NCBI GenBank assembly: GCA_029224185.1
Contig: CM055200.1
Coordinates: 9,064,170-9,128,169 of the forward strand
Direction: 5' to 3'
Length of the DNA: 64,000 nucleotides
Origin: Karalla daura
Taxonomy: Eukaryota; Chordata; Actinopteri; Chaetodontiformes; Leiognathidae
In this document: piece by piece, positions 1 through 11,700 of the stretch
Position numbering within the stretch: position 1 is the stretch's first letter
Layout of the letters: every line of letters begins with the position of its first letter
Translations under genes and position numbers: made by a program
Notes under the pieces: model-generated
Seen by the model: only the letters and a program-made list of their open reading frames with translations
The model's database searches: none
What the model was told of the DNA's origin: nothing

Positions 1-26
1 CATATACGTAGTACCCCGACATGTTC

Positions 27-64
27 AATGATCATATTTCATGTAAATGATCATTTTTCATGTT
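27..64 (+). repeat. 19-bp direct repeat within each monomer
   Basis: AATGATCATATTTCATGTA (27-45) is followed directly by AATGATCATTTTTCATGTT (46-64), two mismatches apart. Each copy contains the palindrome TGATCA. The pair recurs in every monomer just after the core, so it arose before the array was amplified. A few copies alter the first TGATCA to TGGTCA (18,346, 23,580, 45,839, 46,495) or TGATGA (37,984, 41,257). Confidence 0.8.
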
Positions 65-120
65 TTTTATTATTGTGATATGTTTTTTTTATTGTATTGA
101 TATGTGAAAATGTTTTGTAA

Positions 121-139
121 AAGTGCTATGCAAGCACTT
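121..139 (+). other. Spacer hairpin, TATGCA type
   Basis: AAGTGCTATGCAAGCACTT forms a 7-bp stem with a 5-base loop. The alternative form in other monomers, AAGTGCAATCGAAGCACTT, keeps a 6-bp stem. The TATGCA form is usually preceded by GTAA and the AATCGA form by GTAT; the exceptions near 766, 12,560 and 40,695 look like recombinants. One copy near 32,840 reads AAGTTCTATG and breaks the stem. Confidence 0.65.
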
Positions 140-181
140 ATTATGATTGTTTATATTTGGGTACAGTCAGTGCATTTGATC

Positions 182-199
182 CTCAGGACCCACCCTGAG
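182..199 (+). other. Spacer hairpin CTCAGG/CCTGAG
   Basis: CTCAGG (182-187) pairs with CCTGAG (194-199) around a 6-base loop. It is present in nearly every monomer; the copy near 38,150 has CCCGAG in the right arm. It lies about 40 bp after the AAGTGC hairpin, so each spacer carries two stems in a row. Confidence 0.6.
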
Positions 200-466
200 A
201 CAGCCTGTATGGAACCATTATTGATACTTTATTATTTAGTTATTATTAATCATTATTATGTGGCTGAACGTGAAGTGTAAGGGGTATTATGGTTTTGGGC
301 CAAACGTCACATGTTTTTGGTGTTAATGTGATCACTGAAACACCATTTGGGTTAGAGTTTAGATATTTGCTAGACTGGTTCATCACTCATAGGGGAAGAA
401 CTGATTCAGTTTTCACACATTTGGGATTGTAAATAATAAGGTAACAATAGTGCCTCCAAAGGTGAA

Positions 467-650
467 CGCATGACTGTGAAAGGAGCTAATGGCTCTAGTT
501 ACGTAGTGGAGAGCTTGCAGCTGACAACCACACTACCATTGCCACCTTGTGGTAGTGTCCGTAACCTGGCGGCTGATGCTTACGGGCCTGAAAGGCTGAG
601 TGATAGAGGTGGTGGCATTAGCAGTACCATTAGAGCTGTTAGTGAACTCA
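467..650 (+). other. Conserved satellite core (reference copy)
   Basis: About 185 bp that is nearly identical in all 71 copies and visibly richer in G+C than the spacer. I found only about a dozen distinct substitutions and no indels across the copies, whereas the spacer has many recurrent variants and length changes. The core is open for 71 codons in every copy (a start-to-stop frame beginning MTVKGANGSS), but distinct codon changes are mostly nonsynonymous: codons 7, 10, 14, 28, 31, 34, 55 and 58 all vary, against about three silent ones. That is the ratio expected without amino-acid selection. Constraint or homogenisation therefore acts on DNA or RNA rather than on a protein. The function is unknown. 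Confidence 0.75.
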
Positions 651-1124
651 CGATCATATACGTAGTACCCCGACATGTTCAATGATCATATTTCATGTAA
701 ATGATCATTTTTCATGTTTTTTATTATTGTGATATGTTTTTTTCTATTGTATTGATATGTGAAAATGTTTTGTATAAGTGCTATGCAAGCACTTATTATG
801 ATTGTTTATATTGGGGTACAGTCAGTGCATTTGATCCTCAGGACCCACCCTGAGACAGCCTGTATGGAACCATTATTGATACTTTATTATTTATTTATTA
901 TTATTCATTACTATGTGGCTGAACGTGAAGTGTAAGGGTTAATATGGTTTTGGGCCAAACGTCACATGTTTTTGGTGTTAATGTGATCACTGAAACACCA
1001 TTTGGGTCAGAGTTTAGATATTTGCGAGATAGGTTCATCACTCATAGGGGAAGAACTGATTCAGTTTTCACACATTTGGGATTGTAAATAATAAGGTAAC
1101 AATAGTACCTCCAAAGGTGAACGC
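470..1124 (+). repeat. Reference satellite monomer (first complete copy)
   Basis: Reference unit, measured from the ATG of the core to the next one (655 bp). Order: core (470 to about 650); hypervariable junction GATC(A/G/T)TATACGTA; two 19-bp direct repeats containing TGATCA; a T-run of 6-10; a hairpin of the AAGTGC...GCACTT type; the hairpin CTCAGGACCCACCCTGAG; an ATT/ATTT tract; a variable stretch reading GGGCCAAACGTC or GGGCAGACCTTC; and CACACATTTGGGATTG leading to AATAATAAGGTAAC just before the next core. The start point is arbitrary because the repeat is circularly permutable. Confidence 0.9.
530..558 (+). other. Perfect 9-bp hairpin inside the satellite core
   Basis: ACACTACCA (530-538) is the exact reverse complement of TGGTAGTGT (550-558), with an 11-base loop. 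The stem is kept in essentially all copies; the only break I saw is in the copy at 12,258, where the right arm reads TGGTTGTGT. It could be an RNA stem, a cruciform or a dimeric protein site; the sequence does not decide. Confidence 0.7.
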
Positions 1125-1778
1125 ATGACTGTGAAAGGAGCTAATGGCTCTAGTTACGTAGTGGAGAGCTTGCAGCTGACAACCACACTACCATTGCCAC
1201 CTTGTGGTAGTGTCCGTAACCTGGCGGCTGATGCTTACGGGCCTGAAAGGCTGAGTGATAGAGGTGGTGGCATTAGCAGTACCATTAGAGCTGTTAGTGA
1301 ACTCACGATCAGATACGTAGTACCCCGACATGTTCAATGATCATATTTCATGTAAATGATCATTTTTCATGTTTTTTATTATTGTGATATGTTTTTTTTA
1401 TTGTATTGATATGTGAAAATGTTTTGTATAAGTGCAATCGAAGCACTTATTATGATTGTTTATTTTGGGGTACAGTCAGTGCATTTGATCCTCAGGACCC
1501 ACCCTGAGACAGCCTGTATGGAACCATTATTGATACTTTATTATTTATTTATTATTATTCATTATTATGTGGCTGAACGTGAAGTGTAAGGGGTATTATG
1601 GTTTTGGGCCAAACGTCACATGTTTTTGGTGTTAATGTGATCACTGAAACACCATTTGGGTTAGAATTTAGATATTTGCTAGATAGGTTCATCACTCATA
1701 GGGGAAGAACTGATTCAGTTTTCACACATTTGGGATTGTAAATAATAAGGTAACAATAGTACCTCCAAAGGTTAACGC

Positions 1779-4700
1779 ATGACTGTGAAAGGAGCTAATG
1801 GCTCTAGTTACGTTGTGGAGAGCTTGCAGCTGACAACCACACTACCATTGCCACCTTGTGGTAGTGTCCGTAACCTGGCGGCTGATGCTTACGGGCCTGA
1901 AAGGCTGAGTGATAGAGGTGGTGGCATTAGCAGTACCATTAGAGCTGTTAGTGAACTCACGATCATATACGTAGTACCCCGACATGTTCAATGATCATAT
2001 TTCATGTAAATGATCATTTTTCATGTTTTTTATTATTGTGATATGTTTTTTTCTATTGTATTGATATGTGAAAATGTTTTGTATAAGTGCAATCGAAGCA
2101 CTTATTATGATTGTTTATATTGGGGTACAGTCAGTGCATTTGATCCTCAGGACCCACCCTGAGACAGCCTGTATGGAACCATTATTGATACTTTATTATT
2201 TATTTATGATTATTCATTACTATGTGGCTGAACGTGAAGTGTAAGGGGTATTATGGTTTTTGGGCCAAACGTCACATGTTTTTGGTGTTAATGTGATCAC
2301 TGAAACACCATTTGGGTCAGAGTTTAGATATTTGCTAGATAGGTTCATCACTCATAGGGGAAGAACTGATTCAGTTTTCACACATTTGGGATCGTAAATA
2401 ATAAGGTAACAATAGTACCTCCAAAGGTTAACGCATGACTGTGAAAGGAGCTAATGGCTCTAGTTACGTAGTGGAGAGCTTGCAGCTGACAACCACACTA
2501 CCATTGCCACCTTGTGGTAGTGTCCGTAACCTGGCGGCTGATGCTTACGGGCCTGAAAGGCTGAGTGATAGAGGTGGTGGCATTAGCAGTACCATTAGAG
2601 CTGTTAGTGAACTCACGATCGTATACGTAGTACCCCGACATGTTCAATGATCATATTTCATGTAAATGATCATTTTTCATGTTTTTTATTATTGTGATAT
2701 GTTTTTTTTATTGTATTGATATGTGAAAATGTTTTGTAAAAGTGCTATGCAAGCACTTATTATGATTGTTTATATTGGGGTACAGTCAGTGCATTTGATC
2801 CTCAGGACCCACCCTGAGACAGCCTGTATGGAACCGTTATTGATACTTTATTATTTATTTATGATTATTCATTACTATGTGGCTGAACGTGAAGTGTAAG
2901 GGGTATTATGGTTTTTGGGCCAAACGTCACATGTTTTTGGTGTTAATGTGATCACTGAAACACCATTTGGGTCAGAGTTTAGATATTTGCTAGATAGGTT
3001 CATCACTCATAGGGGAAGAACTGATTCAGTTTTCACACATTTGGGATTGTAAATAATAAGGTAACAATAGTACCTCCAAAGGTTAACGCATGACTGTGAA
3101 AGGAGCTAATGGCTCTAGTTACGTAGTGGAGAGCTTGCAGCTGACAACCACACTACCATTGCCACCTTGTGGTAGTGTCCGTAACCTGGCGGCTGATGCT
3201 TACGGGCCTGAAAGGCTGAGTGATAGAGGTGGTGGCATTAGCAGTACCATTAGAGCTGTTAGTGAACTCACGATCGTATATGTAGTACCCCGACATGTTC
3301 AATGATCATATTTCATGTAAATGATCATTTTTCATGTTTTTTATTATTGTGATATGTTTTTTTTATTGTATTGATATGTGAAAATGTTTTGTAAAAGTGC
3401 TATGCAAGCACTTATTATGATTGTTTATATTGGGGTACAGTCAGTGCATTTGATCCTCAGGACCCACCCTGAGACAGCCTGTATGGAACCATTATTGATA
3501 CTTTATTATTTATTTATTATTATTCATTACTATGTGGCTGAACGTGAAGTGTAAGGGGTATTATGGTTTTGGGCCAAACGTCACATGTTTTTGGTGTTAA
3601 TGTGATCACTGAAACACCATTTGGGTTAGAATTTAGATATTTGCTAGATATGTTCATCACTCATAGGGGAAGAACTGATTCAGTTTTCACACATTTGGGA
3701 TTGTAAATAATATGGTAACAATAGTACCTCCAAAGGTGAACGCATGACTGTGAAAGGAGCTAATGGCTCTAGTTACGTAGTGGAGAGCTTGCAGCTGACA
3801 ACCACACTACCATTGCCACCTTGTGGTAGTGTCCGTAACCTGGCGGCTGATGCTTACGGGCCTGAAAGGCTGAGTGATAGAGGTGGTGGCATTAGCAGTA
3901 CCATTAGAGCTGTTAGTGAACTCACGATCATATACGTAGTACCCCGACATGTTCAATGATCATATTTCATGTAAATGATCATTTTTCATGTTTTTTATTA
4001 TTGTGATATGTTTTTTTCTATTGTATTGATATGTGAAAATGTTTTGTATAAGTGCAATCGAAGCACTTATTATGATTGTTTATATTGGGGTACAGTCAGT
4101 GCATTTGATCCTCAGGACCCACCCTGAGACAGCCTGTATGGAACCATTATTGATACTTTATTATTTATTTATGATTATTCATTACTATGTGGCTGAACGT
4201 GAAGTGTAAGGGGTATTATGGTTTTTGGGCCAAACGTCACATGTTTTTGGTGTTAATGTGATCACTGAAACACCATTTGGGTCAGAGTTTAGATATTTGC
4301 TAGATAGGTTCATCACTCATAGGGGAAGAACTGATTCAGTTTTCACACATTTGGGATCGTAAATAATAAGGTAACAATAGTACCTCCAAAGGTTAACGCA
4401 TGACTGTGAAAGGAGCTAATGGCTCTAGTTACGTAGTGGAGAGCTTGCAGCTGACAACCACACTACCATTGCCACCTTGTGGTAGTGTCCGTAACCTGGC
4501 GGCTGATGCTTACGGGCCTGAAAGGCTGAGTGATAGAGGTGGTGGCATTAGCAGTACCATTAGAGCTGTTAGTGAACTCACGATCGTATACGTAGTACCC
4601 CGACATGTTCAATGATCATATTTCATGTAAATGATCATTTTTCATGTTTTTTATTATTGTGATATGTTTTTTTTATTGTATTGATATGTGAAAATGTTTT

Positions 4701-5708
4701 GTAAAAGTGCTATGCAAGCACTTATTATGATTGTTTATATTGGGGTACAGTCAGTGCATTTGATCCTCAGGACCCACCCTGAGACAGCCTGTATGGAACC
4801 GTTATTGATACTTTATTATTTATTTATGATTATTCATTACTATGTGGCTGAACGTGAAGTGTAAGGGGTATTATGGTTTTTGGGCCAAACGTCACATGTT
4901 TTTGGTGTTAATGTGATCACTGAAACACCATTTGGGTCAGAGTTTAGATATTTGCTAGATAGGTTCATCACTCATAGGGGAAGAACTGATTCAGTTTTCA
5001 CACATTTGGGATTGTAAATAATAAGGTAACAATAGTACCTCCAAAGGTTAACGCATGACTGTGAAAGGAGCTAATGGCTCTAGTTACGTAGTGGAGAGCT
5101 TGCAGCTGACAACCACACTACCATTGCCACCTTGTGGTAGTGTCCGTAACCTGGCGGCTGATGCTTACGGGCCTGAAAGGCTGAGTGATAGAGGTGGTGG
5201 CATTAGCAGTACCATTAGAGCTGTTAGTGAACTCACGATCGTATATGTAGTACCCCGACATGTTCAATGATCATATTTCATGTAAATGATCATTTTTCAT
5301 GTTTTTTATTATTGTGATATGTTTTTTTTATTGTATTGATATGTGAAAATGTTTTGTAAAAGTGCTATGCAAGCACTTATTATGATTGTTTATATTGGGG
5401 TACAGTCAGTGCATTTGATCCTCAGGACCCACCCTGAGACAGCCTGTATGGAACCATTATTGATACTTTATTATTTATTTATTATTATTCATTACTATGT
5501 GGCTGAACGTGAAGTGTAAGGGGTATTATGGTTTTGGGCCAAACGTCACATGTTTTTGGTGTTAATGTGATCACTGAAACACCATTTGGGTTAGAATTTA
5601 GATATTTGCTAGATATGTTCATCACTCATAGGGGAAGAACTGATTCAGTTTTCACACATTTGGGATTGTAAATAATATGGTAACAATAGTACCTCCAAAG
5701 GTGAACGC
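1779..5708 (+). repeat. Tandem trimer duplication, 1,965-bp unit
   Basis: Monomers at 1779, 2435 and 3090 are repeated almost exactly as 3744, 4400 and 5055. Shared private variants all lie 1,965 bp apart: GGGATCGTAAAT (2391 and 4356), GAACCGTTATT (2831 and 4796), GTATATGTAG near 3275 and 5240, AGATATGTTC near 3646 and 5611, and AATAATATGGTAAC near 3708 and 5673. This is a young higher-order repeat made of three monomers. Confidence 0.9.
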
Positions 5709-8700
5709 ATGACTGTGAAAGGAGCTAATGGCTCTAGTTACGTAGTGGAGAGCTTGCAGCTGACAACCACACTACCATTGCCACCTTGTGGTAGTGTCCG
5801 TAACCTGGCGGCTGATGCTTACGGGCCTGAAAGGCTGAGTGATAGAGGTGGTGGCATTAGCAGTACCATTAGAGCTGTTAGTGAACTCACGATCGTATAC
5901 GTAGTACCCCGACATGTTCAATGATCATATTTCATGTAAATGATCATTTTTCATGTTTTTTATTATTGTGATATGTTTTTTTTATTGTATTGATATGTGA
6001 AAATGTTTTGTATAAGTGCAATCGAAGCACTTATTATGATTGTTTATATTGGGGTACAGTCAGTGCATTTGATCCTCAGGACCCACCCTGAGACAGCCTG
6101 TATGGAACCATTATTGATACTTTATTATTTATTTATTATTATTCATTACTATGTGGCTGAACGTGAAGTGTAAGGGGTATTATGGTTTTGGGCCAAACGT
6201 CACATGTTTTTGGTGTTAACGTGATAACTGAAACACCATTTGGGTTAGAGTTTAGATATTTGCTAGACAGGTTCATCACTCATAGGGGAAGAACTGATTC
6301 AGTTTTCATGCATTTGGGATTGTAAATAATAAGGTAACAATAGTACCTCCAAAGGTGAACGCATGACTGTGAAAGGAGCTAATGGCTCTAGTTACGTAGT
6401 GAAGAGCTTGCAGCTGACAACCACACTACCATTGCCACCTTGTGGTAGTGTCCGTAACCTGGCGGCTGATGCTTACGGGCCTGAAAGGCTGAGTGATAGA
6501 GGTGGTGGCATTAGCAGTACCATTAGAGCTGTTAGTGAACTCACGATCGTATACGTAGTACCCCGACATGTTCAATGATCATATTTCATGTAAATGATCA
6601 TTTTTCATGTTTTTTATTATTGTGATATGTTTTTTCTATTGTATTGATATGTGAAAATGTTTTGTATAAGTGCAATCGAAGCACTTATTATGATTGTTTA
6701 TATTGGGGTACAGTCAGTGCATTTGATCCTCAGGACCCACCCTGAGACAGCCTGTATGGAACCATTATTGATACTTTATTATTTATTTATTATTATTTAT
6801 TACTATGTGGCTGAACGTGAAGTGTAAGGGGTATTATGGTTTTGGGCAGACCTTCACATGTTTTTGGTGTTAACGTGATAACTGAAACACCATTTGGGTG
6901 AGAGTTTAGATATTTGCTAGACTGGTTCATCACTTATAGGGGAAGAACTGATTCAGTTTTCACACATTTGGGATTGTAAATAATAAGGTAACAATAGTGC
7001 CTCCAAAGGTGAACGCATGACTGTGAAAGGAGCTAATGGCTCTAGTTACGTAGTGGAGAGCTTGCAGCTGACAACCACACTACCATTGCCACCTTGTGGT
7101 AGTGTCCGTAACCTGGCGGCTGATGCTTACGGGCCTGAAAGGCTGAGTGATAGAGGTGGTGGCATTAGCAGTACCATTAGAGCTGTTAGTGAACTCACGA
7201 TCGTATACGTAGTACCCCGACATGTTCAATGATCATATTTCATGTAAATGATCATTTTTCATGTTTTTTTATTATTGTGATATGTTTTTTTTTATTGTAT
7301 TGATATGTGAAAATGTTTTGTATAAGTGCAATCGAAGCACTTATTATGATTGTTTATATTGGGGTACAGTCAGTGCATTTAATCCTCAGGACCCACCCTG
7401 AGACAGCCTGTATGGAACCATTATTGATACTTTATTATTTATTTATTATTATTCATTATTATGTGGCTGAACGTGAAGTGTAAGGGGTATTATGGTTTTG
7501 GGCCAAACGTCACATGTTTTTGGTGTTAATGTGATCACTGAAACACCATTTGGGTCAGAGTTTAGATATTTGCTAGACTGGTTCATCACTCATAGGGGAT
7601 GAACTGATTCAGTTTTCACACATTTGGGATTGTAAATAATAAGGTAACAATAGCTCCTCCAAAGGTGAACGCATGACTGTGAAAGGAGCTAATGGCTCTA
7701 GTTACGTAGTGGAGAGCTTGCAGCTGACAACCACACTACCATTGCCACCTTGTGGTAGTGTCCGTAACCTGGCGGCTGATGCTTACGGGCCTGAAAGGCT
7801 GAGTGATAGAGGTGGTGGCATTAGCAGTACCATTAGAGCTGTTAGTGAACTCACGATCATATACGTAGTACCCCGACATGTTCAATGATCATATTTCATG
7901 TAAATGATCATTTTTCATGTTTTTTATTATTGTGATATGTTTTTTTTTTTTGTATTGATATGTGAAAATGTTTTGTAAAAGTGCTATGCAAGCACTTATT
8001 ATGATTGTTTATATTGGGGTACAGTCAGTGCATTTGATCCTCAGGACCCACCCTGAGACAGCCTGTATGGAACCATTATTGATACTTTATTATTTATTTA
8101 TTATTATTCATTTTTCATGTGGCTGAACGTGAAGTGTAAGGGGTATTATGGTTTTGGGCCAAACGTCACATGTTTTTGGTGTTAATGTGATCACTGAAAC
8201 ACCATTTGGGTTAGAGTTTAGATATTTGCTAGACTGGTTCATCACTCATAGGGGAAGAACTGATTCAGTTTTCACACATTTGGGATTGTAAATAATAAGG
8301 TAACAATAGTACCTCCAAAGGTTAACGCATGACTGTGAAAGGAGCTAATGGCTCTAGTTACGTAGTGGAGAGCTTGCAGCTGACAACCACACTACCATTG
8401 CCACCTTGTGGTAGTGTCCGTAACCTGGCGGCTGATGCTTACGGGCCTGAAAGGCTGAGTGATAGAGGTGGTGGCATTAGCAGTACCATTAGAGCTGTTA
8501 GTGAACTCACGATCGTATACGTAGTACCCCGACATGTTCAATGATCATATTTCATGTAAATGATCATTTTTCATGTTTTTTATTATTGTGATATGTTTTT
8601 TTCTATTGTATTGATGTGTGAAAATGTTTTGTATGAGTGCAATCGAAGCACTTATTATGATTGTTTATATTGGGGTACAGTCAGTGCATTTGATCCTCAG

Positions 8701-11700
8701 GACCCACCCTGAGACAGCCTGTATGGAACCATTATTGATACTTTATTATTTATTTATTATTATTCATTTTCCATGTGGCTAAACGTGAAGTGTAAGGGGT
8801 ATTATGGTTTTGGGCCAAACGTCACATGTTTTTGGTGTTAATGTGACCACTGAAACACCATTTTGGTCAGAGTTTAGATATTTGCTAGACTGGTTCATCA
8901 CTCATAGGGGAAGAACTGATTCAGTTTTCACACATTTGGGATTGTAAATAATAAGGTAGCAATAGCTCCTCCACAGGTTAACGCATGACTGTGAAAGGAG
9001 CTAATGGCTCTAGCTACGTAGTGGAGAGCTTGCAGCTGACAACCACACTACCATTGCCACCTTGTGGTAGTGTCCGTAACCTGGCGGCTGATGCTTACGG
9101 GCCTGAAAGGCTGAGTGATAGAGGTGGTGGCATTAGCAGTACCATTAGAGCTGTTAGTGAACTCACGATCATATACGTAGTACCCCAACATGTTCAATGA
9201 TCATATTTCATGTAAATGATCATTTTTCATGTTTTTTATTATTGTGATATGTTTTTTTTATTGTATTGATATGTGAAAATGTTTTGTATAAGTGCAATCG
9301 AAGCACTTATTATGATTGTTTAAATTGGGGTACAGTCAGTGCATTTGATCCTCAGGACCCACCCTGAGACAGCCTGTATGGAACCATTATTGATACTTTA
9401 TTATTTATTTATTATTATTTATTACTATGTGGCTGAACGTAAAGTGTAAGGGGTATTATGGTTTTGGGCCAAACGTCACATGTTTTTGGTGTTAATGTGA
9501 TCACTGAAACACCATTTGGGTCAGAGTTTAGATATTTGCTCGACTGGTTCATCACTCATAGGGGAAGAACTGATTCAGTTTTCACACATTTGGGATTGTA
9601 AATAATAAGGTAACAATAGTACCTCCAAAGGTTAACGCATGACTGTGAAAGGAGCTATTGGCTCTAGTTACGTAGTGGAGAGCTTGCAGCTGACAACCAC
9701 ACTACCATTGCCACCTTGTGGTAGTGTCCGTAACCTGGCGGCTGATGCTTACGGGCCTGAAAGGCTGAGCGATAGAGGTGGTGGCATTAGCAGTACCATT
9801 AGCGCTGTTAGTGAACTCACGATCTTATACGTAGTACCCCGACATGTTCAATGATCATATTTCATGTAAATGATCATTTTTCATGTTTTTTATTATTGTG
9901 ATATGTTTTTTTTTATTGTATTGATATGTGAAAATGTTTTGTAAAAGTGCTATGCAAGCACTTATTATGATTGTTTATATTGGGGTACAGTCAGTGCATT
10001 TGATCCTCAGGACCCACCCTGAGACAGCCTGTATGGAACCATTATTGATACTTTATTATTTATTTATTATTATTCATTACTATGTGGCTGAACGTGAAGT
10101 GTAAGGGGTATTATGGTTTTGGGCCAAACGTCACATGTTTTTGGTGTTAATGTGATCACTGAAACACCATTTGGGTCAGAGTTTAGATATTTGCTAGATA
10201 GGTTCATCACTCATAGGGGAAGAACTGATTCAGTTTTCACACATTTGGGATTGTAAATAATAAGGTAACAATAGCTCCTCCACAGGTGAACGCATGACTG
10301 TGAAAGGAGCTAATGGCTCTAGTTACGTAGTGGAGAGCTTGCAGCTGACAACCACACTACCATTGCCACCTTGTGGTAGTGTCCGTAACCTGGCGGCTGA
10401 TGCTTACGGGCCTGAAAGGCTGAGTGATAGAGGTGGTGGCATTAGCAGTACCATTAGAGCTGTTAGTGAACTCACGATCATATACGTAGTACCCCGACAT
10501 GTTCAATGATCATATTTCATGTAAATGATCATTTTTCATGTTTTTTATTATTGTGATATGTTTTTTTTTATTGTATTGATATGTGAAAATGTTTTGTATA
10601 AGTGCAATCGAAGCACTTATTATGATTGTTTATATTGGGGTACAGTCAGTGCATTTGATCCTCAGGACCCACCCTGAGACAGCCTGTATGGAACCATTAT
10701 TGATACTTTATTATTTATTTATTATTATTTATTACTATGTGGCTGAACGTAAAGTGTAAGGGGTATTATGGTTTTGGGCCAAACGTCACATGTTTTTGGT
10801 GTTAATGTGATCACTGAAACACCATTTGGGTCAGAGTTTAGATATTTGCTAGATAGGTTCATCACTCATAGGGGAAGAACTGATTCAGTTTTCACACATT
10901 TGGGATTGTAAATAATAAGGTAACAATAGTACCTCCAAAGGTTAACGCATGACTGTGAAAGGAGCTAATGGCTCTAGTTACGTAGTGGAGAGCTTGCAGC
11001 TGACAACCACACTACCATTGCCACCTTGTGGTAGTGTCCGTAACCTGGCGGCTGATGCTTACGGGCCTGAAAGGCTGAGTGATAGAGGTGGTGGCATTAG
11101 CAGTACCATTAGAGCTGTTAGTGAACTCACGATCGTATACGTAGTACCCCGACATGTTCAATGATCATATTTCATGTAAATGATCATTTTTCATGTTTTT
11201 TATTATTGTGATATGTTTTTTTCTATTGTATTGATGTGTGAAAATGTTTTGTATAAGTGCAATCGAAGCACTTATTATGATTGTTTATATTGGGATACAG
11301 TCAGTGCATTTTATCCTCAGGACCCACCCTGAGACAGCCTGTATGGAACCATTATTGATACTTTATTATTTAGTTATTATTAATCATTATTATGTGGCTG
11401 AACGTGAAGTGTAAGGGGTATTATGGTTTTGGGCCAAACGTCACATGTTTTTGGTGTTAATGTGATCACTGAAACACCATTTGGGTTAGAGTTTAGATAT
11501 TTGCTAGACTGGTTCATCACTCATAGGGGAAGAACTGATTCAGTTTTCACACATTTGGGATTGTAAATAATAAGGTAACAATAGTACCTCCAAAGGTGAA
11601 CGCATGACTGTGAAAGGAGCTAATGGCTCTAGTTACGTAGTGGAGAGCTTGCAGCTGACAACCACACTACCATTGCCACCTTGTGGTAGTGTCCGTAACC

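Noticed and set aside
560..600. CENP-B box
   Set aside because: CGGG occurs in the core, but the upstream TTCG and the spaced A of the consensus are missing.
560..650. 5S rRNA, snRNA or snoRNA gene repeat
   Set aside because: GCTTACGG recalls the start of 5S rRNA, but nothing after it matches. Compared from memory with U1-U6, U3 and 7SK, no diagnostic segment fits; C and D boxes are not convincing.
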